Source of the DNA: Agathobacter sp.
GTDB lineage: Bacteria > Bacillota > Clostridia > Lachnospirales > Lachnospiraceae
Direction: 5' to 3'
Length of the DNA stretch: 64,000 nucleotides
Assembly: GCA_022772675.1 (NCBI GenBank)
Contig: JALEZW010000024.1
Span: 24,651 to 88,650 of the forward strand
This document shows, piece by piece, positions 42,677 through 51,906 of this stretch. How positions within the stretch are numbered: position 1 is the stretch's first letter; each line of letters opens with the position of its first letter. The position numbers and the translations under genes are program-made. The notes under the pieces are model-generated. The model had not been told where the DNA came from, made no database searches, and was given only the letters and a program-made list of their open reading frames with translations.

Positions 42677-45613
42677 GAATGCCTTCATGGATTGTATGAA
42701 ACTTTCCGCTATGTGATACAGCCTTGTTGTCTGTACAGAGTCTAAACGGTCCTCTGCCAGTTCCCCCTGTTCCTCCATGGTCTGCTCTCTTCTAAGCCCG
42801 GCCATCTCATGGCTCTTAAGCGATACTTCCGGATTGCAGGCTACATGGAGGTCTACCGGCTCTCCCAGGGCAGACTGCAATTCCTCCAGATGTTTTGCAA
42901 TCTGTGATGCTGTCTCTTTTTCACTGGCAGAAACCGTTCCGGAAATGCCATCCTCTTTCGCCCGCAGGGAGGCAGCAACCTTTCCTGCTTTTCCTCCCTC
43001 AAAGAAGATATCCACAAACCCCTTCTGTTTCTTACCACGGACAATTTTTAAGGAAACCCCGGTAACAGAATCCCCAGTCTGTATAGGAACCATGTAGCAC
43101 TCTTCCTCTGTTTTCCTGGCACAGAGGGAAAACTGAGCCACGGTCTGCCTCATAGCACGGATATCCAGCGTACTGATTTCCGGATCCTCAATAATCATGG
43201 TATCCATAACATGTTCTGCCACGTCAGCAAGGGTCTCCTGGGCATCTGCAAGTTCTGATGGATTCTTAAGTGCCTCGGAAAAATCCTGAAGTACCTGATT
43301 TTTAAGGTCTTCCACTTTTTCCTTGGAATCTTTGGAAAATCTGTTCTCTTTAAACAGCCGGTCCATCATCTGGTTCGGCTTACGAAACATTTCCGATACA
43401 GCCATGACATTCAACATAGAATTTGCAATATCGTATCGTTCCAGATAAGCATAGATTTGATCCGGCGAATCCAGTGTCTGCTGGTATGTGGTAAGCTGCT
43501 CCCTTGCGTAACTCTTCTCTGCTTCCTTCTCCTGTTCCGATATCTCCTGCTGCATCAGTGCCTCCGCCAGCTGCTCCGGTGTCATATCCTGCCAGCCGGT
43601 TTCGCCGCCAAGATGCATCAGTTTCTCCGGAGATATCGTTTCCAGCACATCCCTAAGGCAGTTCGTCTGAAAAGCTGCACTGATCTGTTCATCGATCCGC
43701 TGTCCCTCTACGGTACTCTCCACCCCGTCAAAGTCATCATCCACGCTGTAATCCATCCCGGATTTCTTCTTAGAGCGTACTGCTGTCAGAAGATTCCGCA
43801 TCGTAACATCAGTTCCCTGCTTCATCAGAAATCCCAGTGCTGCACCATCCTCTTTTTCAACCTGGGCAATCAGCCGGTAAATTCCGATATAGCTGCTCCT
43901 CTCCTCCTCGGAAATTTTACTATTTTTCTCCAGTTTCCACAGGAATTTACTAAAACGTTCCTGTTCCTCTCCTCCGGTTTCTCTGCGGATTTCTTCTGCC
44001 GCCTCATTCAGCTGTTCCATTGTCATATCAAGTGGATTGACTCCCCGTCGGATCATTTCCAGCGTAACTGCCGGCTTCATATTGGAAAAGGCGCGCTGCA
44101 TCTGCTCGTCCTTTTCCTTAACTGCGAAAATATTTTCCTCTGTGATGTCAGTCTGGTTATAGGCAAGAATCCGGACAGCCCGCTGATTTCTCACGCTATT
44201 GTCAAGACCTAAATCACTTAAAATGTCGTCCACACTGTCAAAAGCTTTATTCAAAGAATCCCCCATATCCCTGCGGGGTTCTGTCATCATTTCCTCATAG
44301 CTTTCGTTGGCCTGCTCCAAAATGTGCTGGATTTTCGCACCGGAATCATGTATTTCGCTTACCGTGTCTTCTGATTTAATCTGACCAAGCGTATAAGCAG
44401 GCTGGGTTTTCAATTCTTCAAAAATATGGATAGCCTGCATAGCAAGACCGGCTTTTTGATCCGTTTTTTCGACTCCTGCATCTTTTAACAGTTCTTCATA
44501 ATATTTCTGTTCCCGGCTCTTTAAATCATCCACCAGATCTGCCAATGGCTGTAAATTCATTTTCACACCGGCTTTTTCCATTACTGCTCCGGCACTGCTT
44601 GCCATCAGGAGCCTGCTCTCTTCCCTCTTTCGGTATGCAGTAAGCAGCGATGCATCTTCCGGCCTTTTTCCTTCGGCAACCGCCTTTGCCATAGAACCAG
44701 CTACTTCGTTCCAGTCCACACTTCCCTGTTCCATATCCCGGGATAATTCCTGCAAATTGGACAATTCCTTCAGATTTTCCGAAGTCAGCGGAATTTTATT
44801 GGCGATAAGCCACTTACTGTTGTCCATGGATCGGGGATCATCGGAGAGACCGGCAGCTTCTATGATTTTCCCAATCTGCGGAATCAGTTCCTCAAAATCA
44901 ATCCCTGAGAGTTCCGGATCCACCACCGGCTCTGCACTGCTGCTGTAATTGGAGAGATACAGATTTTTTATGGTGGGCTCCATCTCATTCTGGAGCAGAT
45001 ATGCCATAGACTCTTCACTGACAGAAGAAAGGGAAGCCGCCTGCGTTAAAGCCCTGGCACTTTCCTCCATATTCGCAGTAGTTAACGGAATGTCATTCTC
45101 TAAAAAAGCATGCATAATATTTTCGGCCATCACAGGACTTCCCGTGATTTCCTCCAGCTGTTCCTTCGAGAGGGGATCACCAAAATAGGAAGTATCCACA
45201 CCGGCTTTTGCAAGAACTGCTTTAATCTTATCTGTCACGGTAATGATGGTATGACTGTCTGTCTCGGAAAGAGAATACCCCTCTTCCTCTATTTTTTGTA
45301 AATCCTCCACCGATGTGGTATTGGAAACGACTACCATCTCATTTTTCCGGTTCTCCCCAGACATACAATCCTGCCGGGTAAATTTCTCCACCACCGTTTT
45401 CTCTTCCTGTTTGGCAGGATTTTCATAGGTTGCCATATCAATGGTTCCCGACTCAGATACTGCTTTCGTGCGTGTATACTGCTCCGTTATTGTATCAAAT
45501 GCCACCGGTGCCTGGGGAATATTCGCCTCATATGCAGCGATTGCCATACTGCTCCTGCCACGATGGGCATTTTTTGTCACATCTTCCCATAAATTCTTCT
45601 GCTCTACCTGCAT
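42662..45613 (-). CDS. Large conserved protein of unknown function (983 aa)
   Basis: A very long, acidic, mostly helical, cytoplasmic-looking protein with no signal peptide and no enzyme motif that I can name. I associate the pattern with DUF6240 proteins of Lachnospiraceae, weakly. Repeated segments built on 'AENIMHAFLENDIPLTTANMEE'-like helices (around 180, 285 and 535; compare LIANKIPLTSENLKEL and AYNQTDITEENIFAV) suggest tandem helical repeats of roughly 100-200 residues. The start at 45613 is chosen because GGAGG lies eight bases upstream; the more 5' ATG overlaps that ribosome binding site. The C-terminal 150 residues look like a beta-containing domain (VSLKIVRGKKQKGFVDIFFEGGK). Confidence 0.8.
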   Translation of the reverse strand: MQVEQKNLWEDVTKNAHRGRSSMAIAAYEANIPQAPVAFDTITEQYTRTKAVSESGTIDMATYENPAKQEEKTVVEKFTRQDCMSGENRKNEMVVVSNTTSVEDLQKIEEEGYSLSETDSHTIITVTDKIKAVLAKAGVDTSYFGDPLSKEQLEEITGSPVMAENIMHAFLENDIPLTTANMEESARALTQAASLSSVSEESMAYLLQNEMEPTIKNLYLSNYSSSAEPVVDPELSGIDFEELIPQIGKIIEAAGLSDDPRSMDNSKWLIANKIPLTSENLKELSNLQELSRDMEQGSVDWNEVAGSMAKAVAEGKRPEDASLLTAYRKREESRLLMASSAGAVMEKAGVKMNLQPLADLVDDLKSREQKYYEELLKDAGVEKTDQKAGLAMQAIHIFEELKTQPAYTLGQIKSEDTVSEIHDSGAKIQHILEQANESYEEMMTEPRRDMGDSLNKAFDSVDDILSDLGLDNSVRNQRAVRILAYNQTDITEENIFAVKEKDEQMQRAFSNMKPAVTLEMIRRGVNPLDMTMEQLNEAAEEIRRETGGEEQERFSKFLWKLEKNSKISEEERSSYIGIYRLIAQVEKEDGAALGFLMKQGTDVTMRNLLTAVRSKKKSGMDYSVDDDFDGVESTVEGQRIDEQISAAFQTNCLRDVLETISPEKLMHLGGETGWQDMTPEQLAEALMQQEISEQEKEAEKSYAREQLTTYQQTLDSPDQIYAYLERYDIANSMLNVMAVSEMFRKPNQMMDRLFKENRFSKDSKEKVEDLKNQVLQDFSEALKNPSELADAQETLADVAEHVMDTMIIEDPEISTLDIRAMRQTVAQFSLCARKTEEECYMVPIQTGDSVTGVSLKIVRGKKQKGFVDIFFEGGKAGKVAASLRAKEDGISGTVSASEKETASQIAKHLEELQSALGEPVDLHVACNPEVSLKSHEMAGLRREQTMEEQGELAEDRLDSVQTTRLYHIAESFIQSMKAFLNQR

Positions 45614-45751
45614 GCTTTGTTCCTCCATACTGCCTGATTATCAATTACAGCTGTATCCTGTAATTCTTGTAGAAAATAATTGGCAGCACTTCCATCATAA
45701 TCTACATAATATATCGACCACTTCCCTTAAAATCTTTAAATTTCTACTAAA

Positions 45752-45789
45752 GTAAAAAAAAGTGCGACCGTCCAAGCCAGCCGCACTTT
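45752..45789 (-). terminator. Terminator of glgB
   Basis: AAAGTGCG / CGCACTTT arms with extra pairing inside. On the minus strand a run of seven T follows. It lies 29 bases past the glgB stop. Confidence 0.82.
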
Positions 45790-45817
45790 ATCATTATTTC
45801 ATTTATATGCCTATAAT

Positions 45818-47722
45818 TTAATATTTAAACACAGCCACACCATATGCTGGAAGAGGATATGCAATGGAATAATCTCTTCCATCCATTGGTTTCTTCTGCG
45901 CCCTGTAAGAAACCGGGCGATCCGTATCATTTCCTCCAAACTGCGGATCCTCACTGTTTAGAACCAGTTTATAGGTCTTACTCTTTGGAACACCCACACG
46001 GTAGTCATCCCTTGCGACCGGCGTGAAATTAATCACAAAAAGCAGGTTATTCTTTTCATCCTTGCTCTTTCTGACAAAGCTGAAAATACTGCGCTCTCTG
46101 TCGTCTGCATTAATCCACTCAAAGCCTCCCCATTTGTTATCCAGCTCGTAGAGACACGGATTTTTGCGATACATGTGCAAAAGAGCCTTGACCCAGTTCT
46201 GAATCTTCTTATGGTTTGGATCCTCCAAAAGGAACCAGTCCAGTTCCCGCTCCTCGCTCCACTCCCGTGACTGGGCAAATTCCTGTCCCATAAACAGAAG
46301 TTTCTTTCCGGCATGTCCCATCATGAATGCATAGCCTGCCATGAGGTTTTTAAACTTGTCGCCCTCAAGTCCCGGCATCTTGTTGAGCATGGAGCATTTC
46401 AGATGAACAACCTCATCATGAGACAACACAAGAATATAATTTTCACTCTCGTTGTAACTCATTGCAAAGGTCATCTTATTGTGGTTGTCCTTACGGAAAA
46501 GCGGATCCAGCTTCATATAATCGAGGAAATCATGCATCCAGCCCATATTCCACTTATAGCTGAAATTAAGTCCATCATCCTCTACCGAACCGGTCACCTT
46601 CGGCCATGCTGTAGATTCCTCCGCAATCATCATTGCTCCCGGATTTCTTCCGAGAACGACCGTATTAATATGTTTGAAAAACTCAATGGCCTCCAGATTT
46701 TTATTTCCGCCATATTTGTTTGCCACCCACTGTCCATCCTGCTTTCCGTAATCCAGATAAAGCATGGAGGCCACTGCATCCACACGCAGTCCGTCAACAT
46801 GGTAATTTTCCACCCACATTAATGCACTTCCAATCAGGAAATTTTTGACCTCATTTTTTCCATAATCAAAAATCTTGGTACCCCAGTCCGGATGCTCTCC
46901 CTTGCGGGGATCTGCGTACTCATAGGTGGGGGTTCCGTCAAAGTCTGCAAGACCATGTGCATCTCTCGGAAAATGGGCCGGAACCCAGTCCAGAATTACG
47001 CCGATTTTTTTCCGGTGACACTCATTCACGAAATAGGCAAAATCCTCCGGTGTTCCGTAACGGGATGTGGGCGCATAGTAACCGGTTACCTGATATCCCC
47101 AGGAGCCATCATAGGGATACTCGGAAATTCCCATCATTTCGATATGGGTGTATCCCATTTCTTTTACATATGGAATCAATGTTTTGGCAAGTTCCCGGTA
47201 TGTATAGAATCCATCGTCTTCACGCCCCGGATGGCGCATCCAGGATCCCGGATGTACCTCATAGATTGCCATGGGCTGTTCAAAAACTTCTTCCTTGGAA
47301 AGTTTTTTCCTTGCATCCATCCATTCCGCATCCGACCACTTGAAATTAGAAATATCCGTTACAATGGATGCAGTCTCCGGACGAAGCTGTGCATAGTTTG
47401 CATAAGGATCTGCCTTATAAAGTTTCTTGCCATTCTGTGCTACAATCAGGAATTTATACATACATCCAAGACCAACTCCCGGAACAAATAGCTCATAGAC
47501 CCCCATGGTCTCCGGTTTTACCCGCTTCATCTCATGGGACGTTTCATTCCAGTTGTTAAATTCCCCTATGACATACACTTTTTGTGCATGGGGTGCCCAT
47601 ACGTCAAAGCATACACCCTCTTTGCCATCCATAGTCATATGATGAGCACCCATCTTCCGGTAAATGTCGTAATGTGTTGCCTGTCCCATGAGGTAACAGT
47701 CCATTTCTGTGAAATTACTCAT
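45818..47722 (-). CDS. glgB: 1,4-alpha-glucan branching enzyme
   Basis: Introduces alpha-1,6 branches into glycogen. The N-terminal CBM48 (about 15-120; VCFDVWAPHAQKVYVIGEFNNW) precedes the GH13 barrel: region I DWVPAHFP, region II GLRVDAVASMLYLDY (nucleophile Asp), region III EESTAWP (acid Glu) and region IV LSHDEVVH. The C-terminal beta domain completes 634 residues, normal for GlgB. The ribosome binding site is GGAGGG. It follows the TPR/AAA gene by 35 bases and ends at a terminator; no other glg genes are present, so glycogen synthesis genes must lie elsewhere. Confidence 0.96.
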   Translation of the reverse strand: MSNFTEMDCYLMGQATHYDIYRKMGAHHMTMDGKEGVCFDVWAPHAQKVYVIGEFNNWNETSHEMKRVKPETMGVYELFVPGVGLGCMYKFLIVAQNGKKLYKADPYANYAQLRPETASIVTDISNFKWSDAEWMDARKKLSKEEVFEQPMAIYEVHPGSWMRHPGREDDGFYTYRELAKTLIPYVKEMGYTHIEMMGISEYPYDGSWGYQVTGYYAPTSRYGTPEDFAYFVNECHRKKIGVILDWVPAHFPRDAHGLADFDGTPTYEYADPRKGEHPDWGTKIFDYGKNEVKNFLIGSALMWVENYHVDGLRVDAVASMLYLDYGKQDGQWVANKYGGNKNLEAIEFFKHINTVVLGRNPGAMMIAEESTAWPKVTGSVEDDGLNFSYKWNMGWMHDFLDYMKLDPLFRKDNHNKMTFAMSYNESENYILVLSHDEVVHLKCSMLNKMPGLEGDKFKNLMAGYAFMMGHAGKKLLFMGQEFAQSREWSEERELDWFLLEDPNHKKIQNWVKALLHMYRKNPCLYELDNKWGGFEWINADDRERSIFSFVRKSKDEKNNLLFVINFTPVARDDYRVGVPKSKTYKLVLNSEDPQFGGNDTDRPVSYRAQKKPMDGRDYSIAYPLPAYGVAVFKY

Positions 47723-47757
47723 AAATACCCTCCATTTTTTCTGCGATATCCTACATT

Positions 47758-50409
47758 TTACTCAAAATCCTTTTCTCTTAGTACAATTCTGTCATCATCC
47801 GTATAACGGCTTGCAGTCAGAATGCTGATTGCCTTCTTAAGGCCGCCGTGCGCTTCCCGGTCAATTGCCTCATCCACAATATCCTTTACCTCTGCCAGTG
47901 TCGTTGCCTGATCCAGCCTCTGAATATTGCTGATCCGGTTATAGAGTGCAAGCACTGCAAGGTCATCAATTTTATATCCAAGCTCTCTCGCATAGGAGCG
48001 GGCAAAGGTTACAAGCTCATCATTGGTGAAAATAGGTACCGTAATCTGCTCGGAAAACTTTTTCGAAAAGTCTTTATTCTTTTCAAATAATTTCCGGATT
48101 CCCTTGGACGTATCCTCCAGAATCACGAAAACTCCACTGCTGTCTGCCGCCATGGAAAGCGACAGTTCACTGATTGTCTGGGTATCCATCTCGCCAGCCT
48201 GTTCTATGATCAGACAGCCACCGGCTACCTTCTCAAACAGATTTGCCACATTCTTTTTGTTTAATGCTTCTGCGTGAATCTTACCGATTTTTCCGGTCAG
48301 CATGCCGGTTTCCTGCTGTAAAACCTTAATAACACTGGTGGCAAGTGTTGTCTTCCCGCTTCCCTGTCCACCCTGAATAACCAGATTTCCCATAGATGCC
48401 GTGTGGTCATGCTTCAAATGGTAGGATGCCACAGAAAGTGCATGGCAAAGCTGTTCCTCCATTCCCTTTACCGGCATAAAATAAGAGAAAATAGCTTTCT
48501 GTTCATCGGTCAGTTCCACCTTTTCTTCCCGGCCAAGATCCACCGGAGTATCAAACTGCGGCATCCGCGTCGTTTTCTCCTTCCAGGATGGACGGCTGGA
48601 TTTCTTTCTCACGAAAGCAAATTCTTCCTCCTTCTCCTGTTCCAATGTGGGTCTCTCAGGAAGTTCATCCATAGAGACCTCCTCAAAGCCTTTTTTCTGT
48701 TTCGGCTGTACCTCTGCTTCAGGGGCTGCCTCTGTTATTGTCTCTGGTATTAACTCTGTTTCCATTTCTACCGCACCACGATCCTCATCGATATCATTCT
48801 TCTCTTCTTCCACCTCATGGGATGTCTCCTGCTCCGGTTCCTGTCCACCAATTTCTTCCTCTGAAGGTTCCGTTTCCTCCATCTGTTCCGAATTATCACA
48901 GACAGAATCGTCTTCCCCTTCAATGCCTTCTGCTGCCTCTTTGGCCTCTTTCGCTCTCGCCTGCTGGGCAGCAACCATTTCCTCTAAGGACATACCCTCC
49001 GGCCATAATTCTTCTTCCTCCGAAGGTTCCGGTTCCTCCAACTCGCCAGCCGCTGGTTCCACTGCTTCCAGCTGTAAATCCTGCCCGGTTTCCTCCGACT
49101 GTCTTTTGAGCTGTCCCATTTCAGGTGCATTCGGCTCTATAGGAGCCTCTGTTTCTGAATTATCCTGCATATATTCTTCTTCCAGAAGTTCCCGCGGAGT
49201 CACTCCCGCATCCAGTTTCGGAAGAACACCGGTCAGACGGTCCATAATGGTTCCGGCTTCCTGCAGTGCACGTGCCTTTGCAGACTCCAGTTTCCGCTGC
49301 TTCGCATCCTCCAGCGCAGCTTCAGCAGCTCTCCTGGTCTTTTCCCATTCCTCCAGAACCTCTTCTATGGTAATCTGTCCGGTAATCTGGTGCTCCACCA
49401 TGGACTTATCATTCATGACAAGGCTCATCTGTCCATCAGATTCTTCCCCCAGCATTTCCTGGAAATTCATTTTAAGGGACCCGTCAATCTCCTCATCTGT
49501 CTCGATATGAGGAGTTTCTGCATCCGGCCTCTTCTCTTCTTCCTTCGGAATCTTCAGATACGGAATATCCTCCACCATACGGTTGATATTATCCATCGTA
49601 TCCGTGACGGTTTCCTTTTCCGTGGCTTCAATGATCTGCTGCATTCCCTTTGCAATTTCTGCCTGCAGATTCACAGTATTATACCGCTCCGGATTCACTT
49701 CAACCTTCGGAATGGCAACGGGATCATGTACGTATTCCCCGGCACGGACCATCTCCTCCGCATCAATATGGGTAAGACCGTTTCTATCCTCCCTCTCCTT
49801 ACGGAAAGAGCGGTATTTTTCTTCCTGTGCCTTCGTTAACGGCTGGTAGAGCATCTTTAACTCCAGAGCGCGCTCCACATACGGACCATCCCCAAACCAT
49901 AAGATCAGCTCGTCACAGGCATCGATACATTTCTCGCTCATCCCTGCCTTATGATACAGATATGCCAGCTCATAAGCCCACTCCTCTGTATATTCCTGAT
50001 CCTTTAACTCCTCAAGAATCGAAATCAGATCCGAATAAGGTGCTCCCTGTGCCTTTTTAATATCATAGCGGAGTACGTACTTTAGCGTATCATGGGGTGC
50101 TATCTCCACAAATTCATCGTAATAATCCTGTGCTGCCTGAAAATCCTCCATCTTGATGGAAACCTCTGCAAGACGGTAGATAATCATTCTTCCTATGGGC
50201 GAGCGGTCATATGCCATAAGCAGGACATCCCTGCTGTCCTCATATCGCTGTACCTTTTCGTATACCTCGCCAGCCTTAACCAGACCATTTACATTTTTTA
50301 CTTTATTCCAATTGATAGTATCTGCAATCTCTGCTGCTTCCTCATACTTTTCTTCCGCAAAACGGGATTTCATCTGATCAAGCCTCAGAGTGTACTCATA
50401 TTTATCCAA
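47758..50409 (-). CDS. TPR - acidic linker - AAA-type ATPase protein
   Basis: An 883-residue soluble protein in three parts. Residues 1-215 are TPR-like helical repeats (KYEEAAEIADTI, RYEDSRDVLLMAYDRS, DFQAAQDYYDEFVEIAP). Residues 220-600 are highly acidic, Glu/Pro-rich and probably disordered. Residues 610-883 hold a P-loop ATPase: Walker A GGQGSGKTTLATS, a Walker B-like LIIEQAGEMD with Glu-Gln where Asp-Glu is usual, and a sensor-like VFVILED followed by NKDFSKKF. The C-terminal part resembles the CbxX/SpoVK class of AAA proteins. Its role is unknown. It shares a transcript direction with glgB 35 bases downstream. Confidence 0.82.
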   Translation of the reverse strand: MDKYEYTLRLDQMKSRFAEEKYEEAAEIADTINWNKVKNVNGLVKAGEVYEKVQRYEDSRDVLLMAYDRSPIGRMIIYRLAEVSIKMEDFQAAQDYYDEFVEIAPHDTLKYVLRYDIKKAQGAPYSDLISILEELKDQEYTEEWAYELAYLYHKAGMSEKCIDACDELILWFGDGPYVERALELKMLYQPLTKAQEEKYRSFRKEREDRNGLTHIDAEEMVRAGEYVHDPVAIPKVEVNPERYNTVNLQAEIAKGMQQIIEATEKETVTDTMDNINRMVEDIPYLKIPKEEEKRPDAETPHIETDEEIDGSLKMNFQEMLGEESDGQMSLVMNDKSMVEHQITGQITIEEVLEEWEKTRRAAEAALEDAKQRKLESAKARALQEAGTIMDRLTGVLPKLDAGVTPRELLEEEYMQDNSETEAPIEPNAPEMGQLKRQSEETGQDLQLEAVEPAAGELEEPEPSEEEELWPEGMSLEEMVAAQQARAKEAKEAAEGIEGEDDSVCDNSEQMEETEPSEEEIGGQEPEQETSHEVEEEKNDIDEDRGAVEMETELIPETITEAAPEAEVQPKQKKGFEEVSMDELPERPTLEQEKEEEFAFVRKKSSRPSWKEKTTRMPQFDTPVDLGREEKVELTDEQKAIFSYFMPVKGMEEQLCHALSVASYHLKHDHTASMGNLVIQGGQGSGKTTLATSVIKVLQQETGMLTGKIGKIHAEALNKKNVANLFEKVAGGCLIIEQAGEMDTQTISELSLSMAADSSGVFVILEDTSKGIRKLFEKNKDFSKKFSEQITVPIFTNDELVTFARSYARELGYKIDDLAVLALYNRISNIQRLDQATTLAEVKDIVDEAIDREAHGGLKKAISILTASRYTDDDRIVLREKDFE

Positions 50410-50497
50410 CTGCTGTCTCCTTAAATGTATCCCCTAAAGGGTCTGACTATCTAGTATCAAGTATACCATAGGCGGTAAAAGGTGTCAAAAAAATATG

Positions 50498-50533
50498 AAA
50501 AAAAAGGGCCGTACGATATTTCATACAACCCTT
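50498..50533 (-). terminator. Terminator of the aconitase-PerM operon
   Basis: Arms AAGGG...CCCTT with inner GTA-GA/TC-TAC pairing. On the minus strand a run of eight T follows, just past the transporter stop. Confidence 0.7.
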
Positions 50534-50540
50534 GATAAAT

Positions 50541-51896
50541 CTAGTCTTTTGGTTTTTCCTCTTTCCTGGGAGGTTCTTTGGACTTTCTTTTTTTCTTTTC
50601 CACTGCTTCATAATACCGAACCTGTCCCGTACGCTCATCCACAGCAGATGCATTCACATACATATCCGTCACGGTAGGAAGATTCTTCTTTTTTACGCTG
50701 TGGTTTACCAGCCTTCGGATAATATAGTAAATCATGGCAAAAACCGGAACCCCGAGCAGCATGCCGAAGAAACCAAACAGTCCGCCGCCGATCAGGATTG
50801 CAAACATAACCCAGAATGCCGATAAACCGGTAGAATTTCCTAAAATCTTTGGTCCGATGATATTTCCGTCCACCTGCTGGAGTACAATAATAAAAATCAG
50901 CAGGTACAGCGCATGGATCGGGCTCTGAATCACAACCAAAAGTAAAGAAGGAACTGCTCCGATAAAGGGTCCGAATACCGGAATAATATTCGTCACACCG
51001 ATGATCACCGCCACCAGAATCGAATCCGGAATATGCAGAATCAGACATCCCACGTAACAGATAACACCAATAATTGCAGAATCAATAATTTTCCCGATAA
51101 TAAAGCCACCGAACACATCATCTGCCTTGTGGAGTACTTCTACAATGATATTTCCGTATTTAGGCTTGCAGACTGCATAAATAATCTTTTTGCTCTGTCC
51201 GATCAGGCTCTCCTTAATAGAAAGAACATAGACAACCACAATAATACCGATGACAAAGTTAAGGACCGCTTTTACAATATTGATAACCCCGGAGGTAATC
51301 TGTACGATATAGGTCTGAATCTGTGGGAGCAGGGTGGTCTTCGCCCAGTTCTCCACATAATTGACCAGTCTGGTCAAAAGTACACTAATGGTATCTGCAA
51401 CCTCATAGCCGCCCAGCTTTCCATTGCGCAGCATCTGAATAAACGACTGCACATTTCCCGGCAGGGTCTCTATAACGCCGGTAATACTCCGTACAACGGA
51501 CGGCACAATCGCTGCAATCAGAAGTACAAGAATGATAAGAAGGAAAACAATGGAACCGACTATGGAGATCCCCCTGGCCAGTTTAGCTGCCTTTTCCTTC
51601 GTTTTCATCTTCGGTTCCAGCCGCGGATAAAGCCACCTCTCCTGCACTTTCATCACAGGATTTAAAAGGTAAGCCAGTCCAATTCCAATAATAATCGGCT
51701 GTGCCGCTTTTATAAGCTTTTTAAAGATACTTGCAACACCCCTGTAGCGGTACAGGATAAAGAAAAATAATATACAGCAGACAAACGTAACAAAAACGGT
51801 AAGACCGATTTTGACCATAAGCATGTTCTGCCTGTGTCCCTCTACTTTTTCCTGCTCTAAGATTTCCTCCCGGGATGTCCTGTTTGTCTCCGGCAT
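50541..51896 (-). CDS. AI-2E family (PerM/YdiK-like) membrane transporter
   Basis: A polytopic protein of 451 residues. An N-terminal cytoplasmic segment and a first hydrophobic helix (about 27-50) precede AAQPIIIGIGLAYLLNPVM, a second helix pair (about 110-140), the family's helical periplasmic region, then membrane segments around VLNFVIGIIVVVYVLSI, VGCLILHIPDSILVAVIIGVTNIIPVFGPFIGAVPS and FAILIGGGLFGFFGMLLGVP. The GP-x-IGAVPS motif is characteristic. The family exports small molecules or ions, and the substrate is unknown here. The start at 51896 follows AAGGAGG; it lies 10 bases after the hydratase stop. Confidence 0.9.
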   Translation of the reverse strand: MPETNRTSREEILEQEKVEGHRQNMLMVKIGLTVFVTFVCCILFFFILYRYRGVASIFKKLIKAAQPIIIGIGLAYLLNPVMKVQERWLYPRLEPKMKTKEKAAKLARGISIVGSIVFLLIILVLLIAAIVPSVVRSITGVIETLPGNVQSFIQMLRNGKLGGYEVADTISVLLTRLVNYVENWAKTTLLPQIQTYIVQITSGVINIVKAVLNFVIGIIVVVYVLSIKESLIGQSKKIIYAVCKPKYGNIIVEVLHKADDVFGGFIIGKIIDSAIIGVICYVGCLILHIPDSILVAVIIGVTNIIPVFGPFIGAVPSLLLVVIQSPIHALYLLIFIIVLQQVDGNIIGPKILGNSTGLSAFWVMFAILIGGGLFGFFGMLLGVPVFAMIYYIIRRLVNHSVKKKNLPTVTDMYVNASAVDERTGQVRYYEAVEKKKRKSKEPPRKEEKPKD

Positions 51897-51906
51897 GAGT
51901 TCCTCC

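Noticed and set aside
43457..44212. 251-codon plus-strand frame opposite the 983-residue gene
   Set aside because: It lies wholly within a well-supported minus-strand gene and has a His/Leu/Cys-rich shadow composition.
48647..49510. Long plus-strand open frame rich in Ser, opposite the acidic linker of the TPR/AAA gene
   Set aside because: The Ser-rich composition is the mirror of Glu/Gln codons on the real strand; there is no ribosome binding site and no family likeness.
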